A DNA stretch of 59,067 nucleotides, taken from NCBI RefSeq assembly GCF_001514115.1, contig NZ_KQ948490.1, positions 1 through 59,067 on the forward strand. The letters are read 5' to 3'. The position numbers were made by a program, and so were the translations under genes. Positions within the stretch are counted from its first letter, which is position 1. Every line of letters begins with the position of its first letter. The DNA comes from Streptomyces olivochromogenes. GTDB lineage: Bacteria > Actinomycetota > Actinomycetes > Streptomycetales > Streptomycetaceae. The notes below the pieces were generated by a model. That model ran no database searches. It was not told the origin of the DNA and worked only from the letters and a program-made list of their open reading frames with translations. Shown here piece by piece: positions 51,585 through 59,067 of the stretch.

Positions 51585-52067
51585 TCACCGCACGCGGCCC
51601 TCGTCCCGTTCGGCCTCTTCCTCCTCGTCGGGGAGGTGGACGTCGTCGACGGCGATGTTCACCTCGACGACCTCCAGTCCCGTCATTCGTTCCAGGGCGC
51701 TGATCACGTTGGTGCGTACGGCGCCGGCGACGTCGACGATGGAGACGCCGTACTCGACGACGACGTCCAGGTCCACCGCGGCCTGGCGCTCGCCGACCTC
51801 GACCTTCACCCCGCGCGTGACGCCTCCGCCTCCGCCGGGGACGCGTTCGCGCATGGCGCCGAAGGCGCGGGCCATTCCCGCTCCCATGCTGTGGATGCCC
51901 GGTACCTCGCGTGTGGCCATGCCCGCGATCTTGGCCACCACACCGTCCGCGATGGTGGTCTTCCCCCGTGTCTCGGCCGGTGCTCCGGCCCCGGTACGGC
52001 CCTTCAGCGCGCTCACGCTCGTGTCGGGCCGGCTGCCCCCGCCGACGCTGGTGATGTTGTCCGTCAT
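51585..52067 (-). CDS. Asp23/Gls24 family protein, first gene of the envelope-stress operon
   Basis: 160 residues. IADGVVAKIAGMATREVPGI and VDLDVVVEYGVSIVDVAGAV, with RTNVISALERMTGLEVVEVNI, match Asp23. A Gly-rich segment (VPGGGGGVTRG) and an acidic end (PDEEEEAERDEGRV) are also present. It starts an operon through 49512 and diverges from the ECF sigma factor. Confidence 0.9.
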   Translation of the reverse strand: MTDNITSVGGGSRPDTSVSALKGRTGAGAPAETRGKTTIADGVVAKIAGMATREVPGIHSMGAGMARAFGAMRERVPGGGGGVTRGVKVEVGERQAAVDLDVVVEYGVSIVDVAGAVRTNVISALERMTGLEVVEVNIAVDDVHLPDEEEEAERDEGRVR

Positions 52068-52093
52068 GGCGGTCGCCTCGAGTGGCTCGGTGT

Positions 52094-52110
52094 GACACCT
52101 GCGTGGTGTC
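52094..52110. promoter_or_regulatory. Perfect inverted repeat in the Asp23/sigma divergent region
   Basis: GACACC-TGCGT-GGTGTC is a perfect 6+6 palindrome with 5-base spacer, 27 bases upstream of the Asp23 start. Either an operator or a transcript hairpin. Confidence 0.5.
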
Positions 52111-52158
52111 TCTCAAGAGGTTGGACACCCGGGGCGGCGTACCTCTCACAGACGTGGC

Positions 52159-52176
52159 GTGTGACGTGCATCACAC
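52159..52176. promoter_or_regulatory. CRP-type binding site in the Asp23/sigma divergent region
   Basis: GTGTGACGTGCATCACAC contains TGTGA-N6-TCACA, the CRP/FNR-family consensus, with 8 perfectly paired outer bases. It is 49 bases upstream of the sigma factor ATG and 92 bases from the Asp23 ATG. The owner could be Streptomyces Crp; this is inferred from the motif. Confidence 0.62.
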
Positions 52177-52224
52177 AGGCGTGGTGGGGGTACACGCTCT
52201 TTCCGAGCCCCCTGCGAGAGCGTC

Positions 52225-52803
52225 ATGATTCAACGTACTGCTTCCCCACAGCTGGGATGCGACCTGCCGGACGGAGTGCTTGCCGTGCGGGCGGCCGAGG
52301 GAGACGAAGACTCCTTCGCCGTTCTCGTCCAGCGGCACAACCGGTCCCTCCTGGCTCTGGCCCGTGGCATGCTCGGCAACCCCCAGGACGCTGAAGAGGC
52401 CGTTCAGGACGCCTTCGTCAGCGCCTGGCGGCGTCTACCGGAGTACCGTCACAGTGCGGAATTCAGTACCTGGATGTACCGGATCACCATCAACCGCTGC
52501 TTGACCATGCGACGGCGGCGCCGACCACCGCCCCTCCCCCTGGACACCGTCGCCGAACCCGCTACGGGCGACGCGAGAAGCCAGCCCGCCCGGTCCGCCG
52601 AGCAGGACGCGGCCACCGAGGCCCTGTCCCGCGCGCTCGCCGAGCTGGACGCCGGCCAGCGGATCTGCTGGATCCTGCGTGAACTGCAGGGCCTGCCCTA
52701 CAACGAGATCGCCCACGTGACACGGACCAGTGAGCAGACGGTGCGCGGCAGACTGTTCAGAGCACGCCGATCCCTGCAGGAGGCGATGGGCCCATGGCGC
52801 TAG
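52225..52803 (+). CDS. ECF sigma factor next to the Asp23 operon
   Basis: 192 residues with sigma region 2 (AVLVQRHNRSLLALARGMLG, NPQDAEEAVQDAFVSAWRRL, TWMYRITINRCLTMRRRRR) and region 4 (QRICWILRELQGLPYNEIAH with TRTSEQTVRGRLFRARRSL). The gene overlaps the ZAS-Asp23 fusion gene by 10 bases (52794-52803), so the two are translated together, as are most sigma/anti-sigma pairs. Confidence 0.93.
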   Translation: MIQRTASPQLGCDLPDGVLAVRAAEGDEDSFAVLVQRHNRSLLALARGMLGNPQDAEEAVQDAFVSAWRRLPEYRHSAEFSTWMYRITINRCLTMRRRRRPPPLPLDTVAEPATGDARSQPARSAEQDAATEALSRALAELDAGQRICWILRELQGLPYNEIAHVTRTSEQTVRGRLFRARRSLQEAMGPWR

Positions 52804-53465
52804 ACGACCCGCAGGCCCGGCCGTCCGAACCGCCCGATGCCGACGGGCCCCGCACCAGCCCCATTGACGCCGGCGTGCCCCCGTTCGCGGGTGATGAGGT
52901 ACTGCCCTGCGGCCGCCTGCTCAGCCGGGTCTGGGAACAGGCACGGGACGCTGCGCCGGTCGCGGACCCGCACACGGTGACCTGTCCTCACTGCCGCGAG
53001 GCGGTCGAGGGACTGGCCACGGTGAACGCGGCCGCCCAGGCGCTGCGTGCGGAAGACCCTCCCGGCCTGCAGGCGCTCGCCGACCGTGTCATGAACGTCG
53101 TCAGGGCAGAGATCCGGCTCGGTCGGCTGCTGCCCCTGGCCGACCCGGACCGGGAGCTACGGATCGCCGAGAGCGCTGCCGCGAAGGTACTGCGGCAGGC
53201 CGCGGACCTGGTCCCTGGTGTGAGGGCCGCAACCTGCCGGCTCGTACCTGCGGGCGAGGGCGCCGACGTGCGGGTGACCATGGCCCTGGCCGCTGCCCTC
53301 GACCGCCCGCTGCCCGACCGGGTCGATCAGGTACGCCAATCGGTCCTCGACTCGGCCGGACGGGACCTGGGTCTGGCCGTGACGGCCGTCGACATCACCG
53401 TGGTCGACGTACTGGAGTCGTGGCCACCCCTGGGCCCCGGCGACCCTACGGGCGGGGGCACGTGA
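52794..53465 (+). CDS. ZAS zinc-finger (anti-sigma-like) protein fused to an Asp23 domain
   Basis: 223 residues. Residues 60-67 are HTVTCPHC, which is precisely the ZAS anti-sigma motif H-x3-C-x2-C (His60, Cys64, Cys67). Beyond it, about residues 110-215 form an Asp23-like domain (AAKVLRQAADLVPGVRAATC, GADVRVTMALAAALDRPLPD, GLAVTAVDITVVDVL). No membrane segment. Direct overlap with the ECF sigma gene suggests it is that sigma factor's regulator. A ZAS/Asp23 combination is not one I know of. The start overlaps the sigma stop; the stop overlaps the next start (TGATG). Confidence 0.82.
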   Translation: MALDDPQARPSEPPDADGPRTSPIDAGVPPFAGDEVLPCGRLLSRVWEQARDAAPVADPHTVTCPHCREAVEGLATVNAAAQALRAEDPPGLQALADRVMNVVRAEIRLGRLLPLADPDRELRIAESAAAKVLRQAADLVPGVRAATCRLVPAGEGADVRVTMALAAALDRPLPDRVDQVRQSVLDSAGRDLGLAVTAVDITVVDVLESWPPLGPGDPTGGGT

Positions 53466-53842
53466 TGACCGCCACCGGCACGACCGCGCTCCTCGGCGTC
53501 GCGGCCGAGGCAGCCCTCGCCGTTCCCGGCGTGGCCGGTCTGCAACCCCGCCTGGCCCACTGCCTCGCGGCAGCCGCCGCGCCTACCCGGACGGACACAG
53601 CACCGCACGGCATGCCGCCCGAGGCGGGCATCCGCGCCGACCGGGCGCCGGACGGTTCGGGATGGCGCATCGAGGTGCGGTGCGTCCTGGCCGAGGGCCA
53701 CCGAGCCCTGGACACCGCCAGGAACGTCCACGACCGGGTACGGACCGCCGTGAGCTCCCACCTCGCCACCCACGGCGTTGCGGAGCCGGTCACCGTCGCG
53801 GTCACGGTGACGCGTATCGCCGCCCGACCCGCCATGGTATGA
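53465..53842 (+). CDS. Asp23/Gls24-like small protein
   Basis: 125 residues with an Asp23-type layout: AAEAALAVPGVAGLQPRLAH, GSGWRIEVRCVLAEGHRALD, VTVAVTVTRIA near the end. Start ATG 53465 overlaps the stop of the ZAS-Asp23 gene (TGATG). Third gene of the sigma operon. Confidence 0.75.
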   Translation: MTATGTTALLGVAAEAALAVPGVAGLQPRLAHCLAAAAAPTRTDTAPHGMPPEAGIRADRAPDGSGWRIEVRCVLAEGHRALDTARNVHDRVRTAVSSHLATHGVAEPVTVAVTVTRIAARPAMV

Positions 53843-53974
53843 GTGCCCAGAGCACCGGCAAACGCCCTTCACGACCATGGCCTTGGGCGCGGTCCTCGGC
53901 CGGGCCTCCTGTCGGAGGCTGCATGTGTTGCCTCACGAGTGTTTGAGCGGCGCTGAGGCGTGCACGCGCCCGGT

Positions 53975-55513
53975 ATGACCCATACGAAGCGAGAGACAGA
54001 GCGAAAGTACGAAGCTCCGCCGGCCAATGACACCTCGTGGCTGCCGGACCTCACCAGCGTGGACGGCATCGCTTCGGTCGTGGGAAAGGGTCTCGACGAA
54101 CTGGACGCCGTGTACTACGACACTGACGACCTGCGCCTGGTCGGAGCGTCGGCAACGCTCCGACGAAGGACCGGTGGGGCTGATGCCGGCTGGCACCTCA
54201 AACTGCCCATGTCCGGAGACAGCCGGGAGGAAGTGCAGGCCCCGTTGTCCGACACGGTTCCGGACGCCCTGCGTGCCCTGGCCCTTTCTCGCACCCGAGG
54301 GGTAGAGCTGAGGCCAGTCGTCCGTATCCGGTCCACTCGCAGCACGCGGCGCCTCGTCGATTCCGAAGGCGCGGTCCTCGCCGAGCTGAGCCTCGACAAG
54401 GTCCGCGCGGAGTCCCTTCTGGCCACGACCACACCGGCCTCATGGACTGAGATGGAGGTCGAACTCACCGAGGACGCCGATCCTTTGCTGCTCGACCTCG
54501 TGGACAAGGCGCTGCGCGAGAAGGGCATCGACCGCGTGAGTAGTCCGTCCAAGCTGAGCCGGGCCCTGGAGGAAACAGGAACGGGAGCGTCGCGTCTGCC
54601 GGACGCACGTGCCGAGATCGTCGTACCCGGCTCGACCGCGGAAGAGGTCCTCCGGTATGTGGACGGACAGGTGCACGCCCTGGTGGACCTCGATCCCGCG
54701 GTACGCCGAGGCCTGCCGGACTCGGTGCACAGGATGCGCGTCACCTGCCGCCGACTGCGCAGCACCCTGCGCTCCTACCGGGCGGTGCTGGAGCGTGAGG
54801 TCACCGATCCGATCCGGGAGGAGCTCAAGTGGCTGGGCGGCGAGCTGGGTGCCGAACGCGACCAGGAGGTCCTCATGGAACGGCTCGGCGTGCGCATCGG
54901 AGCCTCGCCCCCGGAGCTGGTCCTTGGGCCCGTCGAAGCCAGGTTGCAGGTGTGGAACGTCTCCTGTACCTCCGAGGCGCGGCAGCGCACTCTCGACGCC
55001 CTGGTCTCACCCCGTTACCTGGTGCTCCTCAATTCCTTGGCCACGCTCACGCAGCAGCCCCCGCTGCGTCGTAAGGCCGCTCGCAAGCCGGAGAAGGTCA
55101 TGGTCAAGGCAATCCTCAAGGAGTACGACCAACTGGCCGGCCGGGTGGCACACGCGCTGGAGCTCTCCCCGGGGTCGGAACGCGACGCGGCCCTCCGTCA
55201 GGCCCGCAAGGCGGCGAAGAAAGCGCGGTACGCAACCGAACCGGCGCGCGCCTCGCTCGGCAAACCCGCCAAGCGGCTCGGTAAGCGCGTCAAGGCCGTA
55301 CAGAAGGTGCTCGGGAACCATCAGGACACTGTCGTTGCGCGGGACGCCCTGCGACACCTGGCTCTGGCGGCGCAGGCGGCGGGAGAGCCAGGTTTTACCT
55401 GGGGCTTGTTGTACGGCCAGGAGCAAGCCGTGGCCGAAGGCCGTGAACGGGAACTGCCGACTGCGTGGGCCGATGCATCGACGTCCGGGCTGCGCAAGGC
55501 GCTCGTTCACTGA
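53975..55513 (+). CDS. CYTH-CHAD domain protein
   Basis: 512 residues. N-terminal CYTH domain with the ETERKY (ExExK) metal/triphosphate-binding motif, DAVYYDTDDLRLVGASATLR and SWTEMEVELTED. C-terminal CHAD domain with RGLPDSVHRMRVTCRRLRST, KWLGGELGAERDQEVLMER and RQARKAAKKARYA; its conserved His and Lys/Arg residues suit polyphosphate binding. The pair is linked to polyphosphate or triphosphate metabolism. I use ATG 53975; a GTG at 53960 is also in frame. Confidence 0.92.
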   Translation: MTHTKRETERKYEAPPANDTSWLPDLTSVDGIASVVGKGLDELDAVYYDTDDLRLVGASATLRRRTGGADAGWHLKLPMSGDSREEVQAPLSDTVPDALRALALSRTRGVELRPVVRIRSTRSTRRLVDSEGAVLAELSLDKVRAESLLATTTPASWTEMEVELTEDADPLLLDLVDKALREKGIDRVSSPSKLSRALEETGTGASRLPDARAEIVVPGSTAEEVLRYVDGQVHALVDLDPAVRRGLPDSVHRMRVTCRRLRSTLRSYRAVLEREVTDPIREELKWLGGELGAERDQEVLMERLGVRIGASPPELVLGPVEARLQVWNVSCTSEARQRTLDALVSPRYLVLLNSLATLTQQPPLRRKAARKPEKVMVKAILKEYDQLAGRVAHALELSPGSERDAALRQARKAAKKARYATEPARASLGKPAKRLGKRVKAVQKVLGNHQDTVVARDALRHLALAAQAAGEPGFTWGLLYGQEQAVAEGRERELPTAWADASTSGLRKALVH

Positions 55514-55656
55514 GAAGTCGTCCTCTCTCAGCGTTTTGTCGCGGAGCACAGCGCAGCACCGTGATCGGCGTCCTCCTGCAAGCAGCGCGGTGTCCGGCAC
55601 AGCTCCGCGTCCTACGTCCGGATGCGCGGCGTGTGGTTGCGGGCGATGCTTGCCGA

Positions 55657-55863
55657 ATGACCGAGCGTTCCGTGACCGTTTGCCCGCCCGTCAAGGGGGA
55701 GGGGCGCCAAGTACGCGTGGACGGGGAGCCTGTGGGGGCGGCGTCCAGTCTGCGTGGCTTGGCCGAGATCATGCGGCGGGCAGGCTGGGTGGGCTTGGAT
55801 GAGATCGATGTGGCGGACTCACCGGTCATCGAGTGGTACGGCGGCGGCCCCGAGGTGTGGTGA
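55657..55863 (+). CDS. Small conserved actinomycete protein
   Basis: 68 residues: MTERSVTVCPPVKGEGRQV, DGEPVGAASSLRGLAEIMRR, AGWVGLDEIDVADSPVIEWY, ending GGGPEVW. I recognise this as a small Streptomyces family without a known function. No signal or membrane segment. Standalone gene. Confidence 0.72.
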   Translation: MTERSVTVCPPVKGEGRQVRVDGEPVGAASSLRGLAEIMRRAGWVGLDEIDVADSPVIEWYGGGPEVW

Positions 55864-56114
55864 CGGCACACTCAAGTCTTCAGCGTGGGTCTGCGCCTGC
55901 ATGGCTCGCCGCCGAGTAGGTGACGGCGTGCGGGGCAGGGGAGAGCACGATGTCGTTGAACGTCGACTGCTGCTTCAAAAGGGGCAACGCAGATCAGTTC
56001 GCATGTGCGCGCAGATACGCGTGCACATGCACCTGCCTCCGTTCCTGGCCGAGGTGGCGCGGCCGGGGAAGGTCTTGGCCGCTCGCGCGGCGGGCTGACC
56101 ACGAAGTCCACATG
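55864..56114. other. Gap with no recognisable gene
   Basis: About 250 bases between the small protein gene and the hairpin at 56115. Open frames have no typical codon bias. Confidence 0.3.
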
Positions 56115-56142
56115 GCGGCGGGCGGCAGGTGCCGCCCGCCGC
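56115..56142 (-). terminator. Strong GC hairpin after the beta-lactamase-family gene
   Basis: GCGGCGGGCGGCA and TGCCGCCCGCCGC pair perfectly (13 base pairs) around GG. The hairpin begins 28 bases beyond the stop codon of the minus-strand gene, so it is a natural terminator for it. Confidence 0.78.
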
Positions 56143-56169
56143 GGCGTACGGATGCGTTCCTGCGACCGT

Positions 56170-57141
56170 TCAGGCAGCAAAACGGTCGATGGCTGTTGCC
56201 AGGTCGTCGTTGGTCAAGGACTGCTGCATGTCGCTGAGGACTCTTGCCGTGGCGGGGAGGGCGTGCTGCTGGTTGGTGACGACAACACTCACGTAGTCCT
56301 TGTCGGGGACCAGAAGCATCGCTGCGCGATAGCCCGGCAGCCGTCCGTTGAGATACATCTGGCCTGAAGGGCCAAGCGCCCATCCGAGCCCATAGACCAT
56401 GGGATCGTCCGGCGTGGTGCGGGGCCGGCGGATGTCGTCCAGAAGGGCCCGATCAGCGAGCAGTCCCTCGCCCACGGCCAGGAGGTCCGGGACGGACGAC
56501 CACAGGCCTCCGCTGGGGCGGCGCGAACGCGGATAGCCGAGTAGTTGAAGCTCGGTCGGTCCGTCCCAACCGGTGGTCGCATCGCACGGTGCGTCGAAAC
56601 TCGTTCGAGAGAGATTCCACGGGCCAAGCAGCGTCTTCTCCAACGCCCTCTCGTACGAAGTGCCGCTGAGGGCGGCGAGGACCGCACCGGCCAGGATGTA
56701 GTTGCCGTTGTAGTAGGACCAGCGGGTCCCGGGCTCGCGTTCGTTCCCTGTGCCCACGACGAGCTGGGCCGCCTCTTGGAGCGCATGCGGTCCGTCGCCC
56801 AGAGGGGCCAGGGCGGTCGAGTCCACGGACTCGCGCAGCCCCGAGACCTGCCCGAGGATGTGCTCGACGGTGAGGCGCACATCGGCTCGCCAGTCAGGGG
56901 CGAGGTATGGAAGCAACTCGATGACGGGTGTGCCCAGAGGGATGGAGTTGTCTCGCATGGTCTTCACGAGCGTGGTGCAGGTGAAGACCTTCGTCAGCGA
57001 CGCGATGCGAAAGCACGAGTCCGGGCTCACTCGAACTGCCCCACGAGCAGCCACACTTCGGACCCTGGCTGCGGAAAGTCCTGCTACCACAGCCGGTGCG
57101 TCATAGAAGTCCTGCTTGTCGAGCAACTCCTGGAGATTCAC
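56170..57141 (-). CDS. Serine beta-lactamase-family (class C-like) hydrolase
   Basis: 323 residues. The catalytic Ser-x-x-Lys is in CFRIASLTKVFTC and the Tyr-x-Asn in RWSYYNGNYILAG. The third box normally reads H-x-G; here it is LNGRLPGYRAAM, so the histidine is replaced. Members range from D-aminopeptidases and esterases to AmpC lactamases; the exact substrate is unknown. GTG 57141 is the likeliest start, but no clear ribosome site is visible. No signal peptide. Confidence 0.78.
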   Translation of the reverse strand: MNLQELLDKQDFYDAPAVVAGLSAARVRSVAARGAVRVSPDSCFRIASLTKVFTCTTLVKTMRDNSIPLGTPVIELLPYLAPDWRADVRLTVEHILGQVSGLRESVDSTALAPLGDGPHALQEAAQLVVGTGNEREPGTRWSYYNGNYILAGAVLAALSGTSYERALEKTLLGPWNLSRTSFDAPCDATTGWDGPTELQLLGYPRSRRPSGGLWSSVPDLLAVGEGLLADRALLDDIRRPRTTPDDPMVYGLGWALGPSGQMYLNGRLPGYRAAMLLVPDKDYVSVVVTNQQHALPATARVLSDMQQSLTNDDLATAIDRFAA

Positions 57142-57557
57142 AGGGCACACATTACGATGCCGACGAGCTGTGACGCCTCGACGATGGAGACCGGCACCCC
57201 ATCGCAGCACCATCACGCGGAGCGCCGGTGGTTGCTGTGCCCCCTGCCATGGTCGCAGAGGCACACCCGACTCGACCGGCGCGGAGTTCTTCGCCGACGG
57301 CGACCACCTACTCGGTTCCGCCCTCGTCGGTACCCGGCCGTCTTGCTCTGAGAGGGCACCAAGAGCGACCTCCCCGCAGAGGCGGAAGAACCTCGGCATC
57401 GAGGGGCGGTCGCGCACGACCGAGAGAGAACTGGTCAACGCGTTCTGCGCGGCCGCCGACCAGTCTCGGTGCGGGGCCCCGATCAACGGCATCATCGTCG
57501 TCCGCCGGGGTACCTGCGACTCACACCACTGCCCCTGCGTGAGGAAGCGAGAACGCC
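57142..57557. other. Gap with no secure gene
   Basis: About 415 bases between divergent genes. A minus-strand frame is open upstream of the beta-lactamase-family gene but its codon bias is weak. It is probably promoter DNA. Confidence 0.35.
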
Positions 57558-57818
57558 GTGCACGAGCGCCGCCTGGAAGCCCCTGGGACCAGCGGGGAGC
57601 CGATACCGAAGCCGGTACCCAGGGATCCGCCCGATCAGCAGGCCACCGCCGACGAGGACCCCTGGGATGCCGTCGGCGTCCCGACACGGTCCGCCACCGA
57701 GGAGCAGCCAGACCTGGAGATTCCCGATACGGATGAGGCCGGCACCGGCCGGAGGGGCGCCCCGCGCTCGGGCAGCCGACGGCCGGAGCATCCCGTGCCC
57801 GACGAGCCGCCCGGCTGA
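57558..57818 (+). CDS. Small Pro/Glu/Asp-rich hypothetical protein
   Basis: 86 residues: MHERRLEAPGTSGEPIPKPV, PDQQATADEDPWDAVGVPT and PDLEIPDTDEAGTGRRGAP. Intrinsically disordered, no cysteine, GTG start. It looks like a conserved Streptomyces small protein. Function unknown. Confidence 0.55.
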   Translation: MHERRLEAPGTSGEPIPKPVPRDPPDQQATADEDPWDAVGVPTRSATEEQPDLEIPDTDEAGTGRRGAPRSGSRRPEHPVPDEPPG

Positions 57819-58186
57819 CGCTCCGCGTGCCGTCTTGGAAGTTACAAGTGAGGGTCGCTGTTATATGGGACTCGACCCGCTGACCAAGGCCCGCCTTCAC
57901 CCGATCGGGTCAGGAACAGAGGAGACAGCCCCACTCACCGAACTCACTGCACAGCCTCAAAGCGAGATCCTGTTCGCCGGCCGGGCAGCTGCCTGGATTG
58001 GTAGCCGAGGACTTTGCCGAGGGGCCTCCCTCATCTCGCCCTCGATCTGTTTCGTCCTGGCATTTCTTGGTGCTGCCGCATTTCGCGGACACGGCTGCGC
58101 GACCGCCTTGTGGCTCGGTTGCGGAGCAGTCGTGCCCAGCGCATGGTTTAAGCACCAATTCGATCCTCATTGGAGGGCAACGAGTC
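57819..58186. other. Gap with no secure gene
   Basis: About 370 bases. An open frame starting at ATG 57865 has low codon bias and runs through the CsbD gene; I do not call it. The CsbD promoter must lie here. Confidence 0.35.
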
Positions 58187-58360
58187 ATGAGCAAGGCGAA
58201 GGCAAAGGCCAAGCAGGTCAAAGGAAAGATGAAAGAGACCACTGGCAAGGCCATGGACGACGAGGGCATGCAGGCCGAGGGCCGTGGTGAACAGATCGGC
58301 GGTAAGGCGCAGGAGACCGCGGAAAAGGCGGCGGACCGTGTGAAGAAGACCGGCCGGTAG
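58187..58360 (+). CDS. CsbD-like stress protein (second copy)
   Basis: 57 residues, MSKAKAKAKQVKGKMKET, TGKAMDDEGMQAEGRGEQIG, GKAQETAEKAADRVKKTG. Same family as the protein at 49166. GGAGGG 9 bases before ATG 58187. It is followed about 110 bases later by a strong terminator hairpin. Confidence 0.92.
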   Translation: MSKAKAKAKQVKGKMKETTGKAMDDEGMQAEGRGEQIGGKAQETAEKAADRVKKTGR

Positions 58361-58471
58361 GACTGCTCGCTCCGGCGACACATTCGACGGGACGCACCGA
58401 GCCGAGCGAACGCCGAGTCCGAAGATCTCGTCGGGCGGCACCACCTGTGGTTTGGCTGCGTGAGCCGAATC

Positions 58472-58500
58472 GAGGCGGTCGGGACAGCCCCGACCGCCTC
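58472..58500 (+). terminator. Perfect 12-bp stem hairpin after the CsbD gene
   Basis: GAGGCGGTCGGG / CCCGACCGCCTC with a 5-base loop (ACAGC). It sits 112 bases downstream of the CsbD stop on the plus strand and precedes the VOC gene by 180 bases. Confidence 0.75.
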
Positions 58501-58680
58501 GGTCTGTTGCGCGCCACGGCAGGCAGTTCGACTCGTCTGGCGTCGGTCGCTGCGCGGTGCGCGCGGTACAGAGGTTGCCGCGCGTTCGAAGGGGGACCCG
58601 GCTCTTGGGCGACCACCGAGTCCGGGGTCGATCCACGCCCCATGAGGACAGTGGTGTCAGGCAGGTCAGGCGGTACGACG

Positions 58681-59067
58681 ATGAAGAGCGACGCAGCACT
58701 GCACGGTGAGGTCACCGCCAGTCACTCGGTGTTCGGAGCACCCTGCTGGGCGAGTCTGACCACGCGCGATCTGCGGGCCGCGCAGGATTTCTACCACGCC
58801 GTGCTGGGCTGGGAGTGGCGCAGGGGCCGCACGCTGGGCGACCAGTACCGGGTCGCGAGCGTGCGGCGGGTCCCGGTCGCAGGGATCTCGGAGGTGAACT
58901 TCGGGGTGAACACGGCCGTCGCGTGGACGCCGTATTTCGCGGTGGCGAGTGCGGACGAGACGGTGTCCCGTAGTCAGGAGCGCGGGGGTACGACCGCGGT
59001 GGGGCCCATCTCGTTCCCGCCGGGCCGGGCGGCCCTGCTGGCCGACCGGGACGGAGCGGTGTTCGGT
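58681..59067 (+). CDS. VOC-family (glyoxalase-like) protein, truncated by window end
   Basis: At least 129 residues read from ATG 58681 to the edge without a stop. GAPCWASLTTRDLRAAQDFYHAVLGW is the typical first VOC module (spanning short motifs), and GISEVNFGVN follows. The second module begins with AWTPYFAVASADETVSRSQ. VOC proteins bind a metal and act as antibiotic-resistance or isomerase/dioxygenase enzymes; no specific substrate is visible. Confidence 0.8.
   Translation, partial: MKSDAALHGEVTASHSVFGAPCWASLTTRDLRAAQDFYHAVLGWEWRRGRTLGDQYRVASVRRVPVAGISEVNFGVNTAVAWTPYFAVASADETVSRSQERGGTTAVGPISFPPGRAALLADRDGAVFG

Noticed and set aside
57865..58290. Plus-strand frame MGLDPLTKARLHP with two hydrophobic stretches
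   Set aside because: It overlaps the CsbD gene out of frame and has no codon bias; likely spurious.
1..59067. tRNA, rRNA or intact transposase genes
   Set aside because: None were recognised on either strand by eye; a covariance-model scan could still reveal a tRNA or small RNA.

Overview
High-GC actinomycete DNA, most likely a Streptomyces chromosome. The evidence is strong third-codon-position GC, frequent GTG/TTG starts and ATGA/TGATG overlaps, a gvpOAFGJLSK gas vesicle cluster, several Asp23/AmaP genes, two ECF sigma factors and many TetR/MFS/ABC genes. No rRNA, tRNA, CRISPR array or intact insertion sequence was recognised.

Layout. (1) 1-930: decayed DNA on the minus strand, namely a frameshifted tyrosine integrase and a methyltransferase fragment. 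(2) 1027-6349: a copper-handling block (small Met/His membrane protein, CopA-type P1B ATPase, two PCuAC-type proteins, a Met/His-rich membrane protein, an ECF sigma factor). (3) 7176-22764: an isonitrile-lipopeptide (chalkophore/metallophore-type) biosynthetic cluster. Its core matches ScoE-ScoD-ScoB-ScoC-ScoA (Rv0097-Rv0101-like): Fe/2OG oxidase, FcoT-like protein, acyl ligase, carrier protein, and a C-A-T-R NRPS. Additions are an Asp-hydroxylase-like oxygenase, an MFS exporter, a KASIII plus its own ACP, a FecBCD-type importer, a convergent DJ-1/PfpI protein that resembles isonitrile hydratase, and a tiny Cys-rich protein. (4) 23151-29957: two paralogous TetR regulators, a DUF2993-type lipoprotein-like protein, a wrecked DHA2 MFS gene behind two intact palindromic operators, and a HEAT-repeat protein. 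(5) 30158-34307: a DyP peroxidase and partner diverging from a DUF4331 protein plus a TPR protein. (6) 34357-36778: an RsbQ-RsbP-RsbV-like signalling operon. (7) 37020-42296: pyruvate oxidase, FMN glutamate-synthase-like protein, hemerythrin and SRPBCC proteins. (8) 42522-48931: gas vesicle cluster with two divergent acidic/basic low-complexity proteins. (9) 49166-53842: CsbD, AmaP/DUF6286/DUF2273/Asp23 genes diverging from an ECF sigma factor followed by a ZAS-motif/Asp23 fusion. (10) 53975-59067: CYTH-CHAD protein, small conserved proteins, a beta-lactamase-fold protein, a second CsbD and a truncated VOC protein.

How it may work together (inference). Regions 2 and 3 read as one copper economy. 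The NRPS locus makes and exports an isonitrile ligand, the ABC system recovers the metal complex, the DJ-1 protein may detoxify free isonitrile, and CopA/PCuAC distribute or expel copper. Regions 6, 8 and 9 are stress and envelope functions. The most interesting undescribed candidates are the isonitrile hydratase-like gene beside the isonitrile cluster, the extra KASIII/ACP pair, and the anti-sigma-like ZAS-Asp23 fusion paired with an ECF sigma factor and a divergent Asp23 operon.
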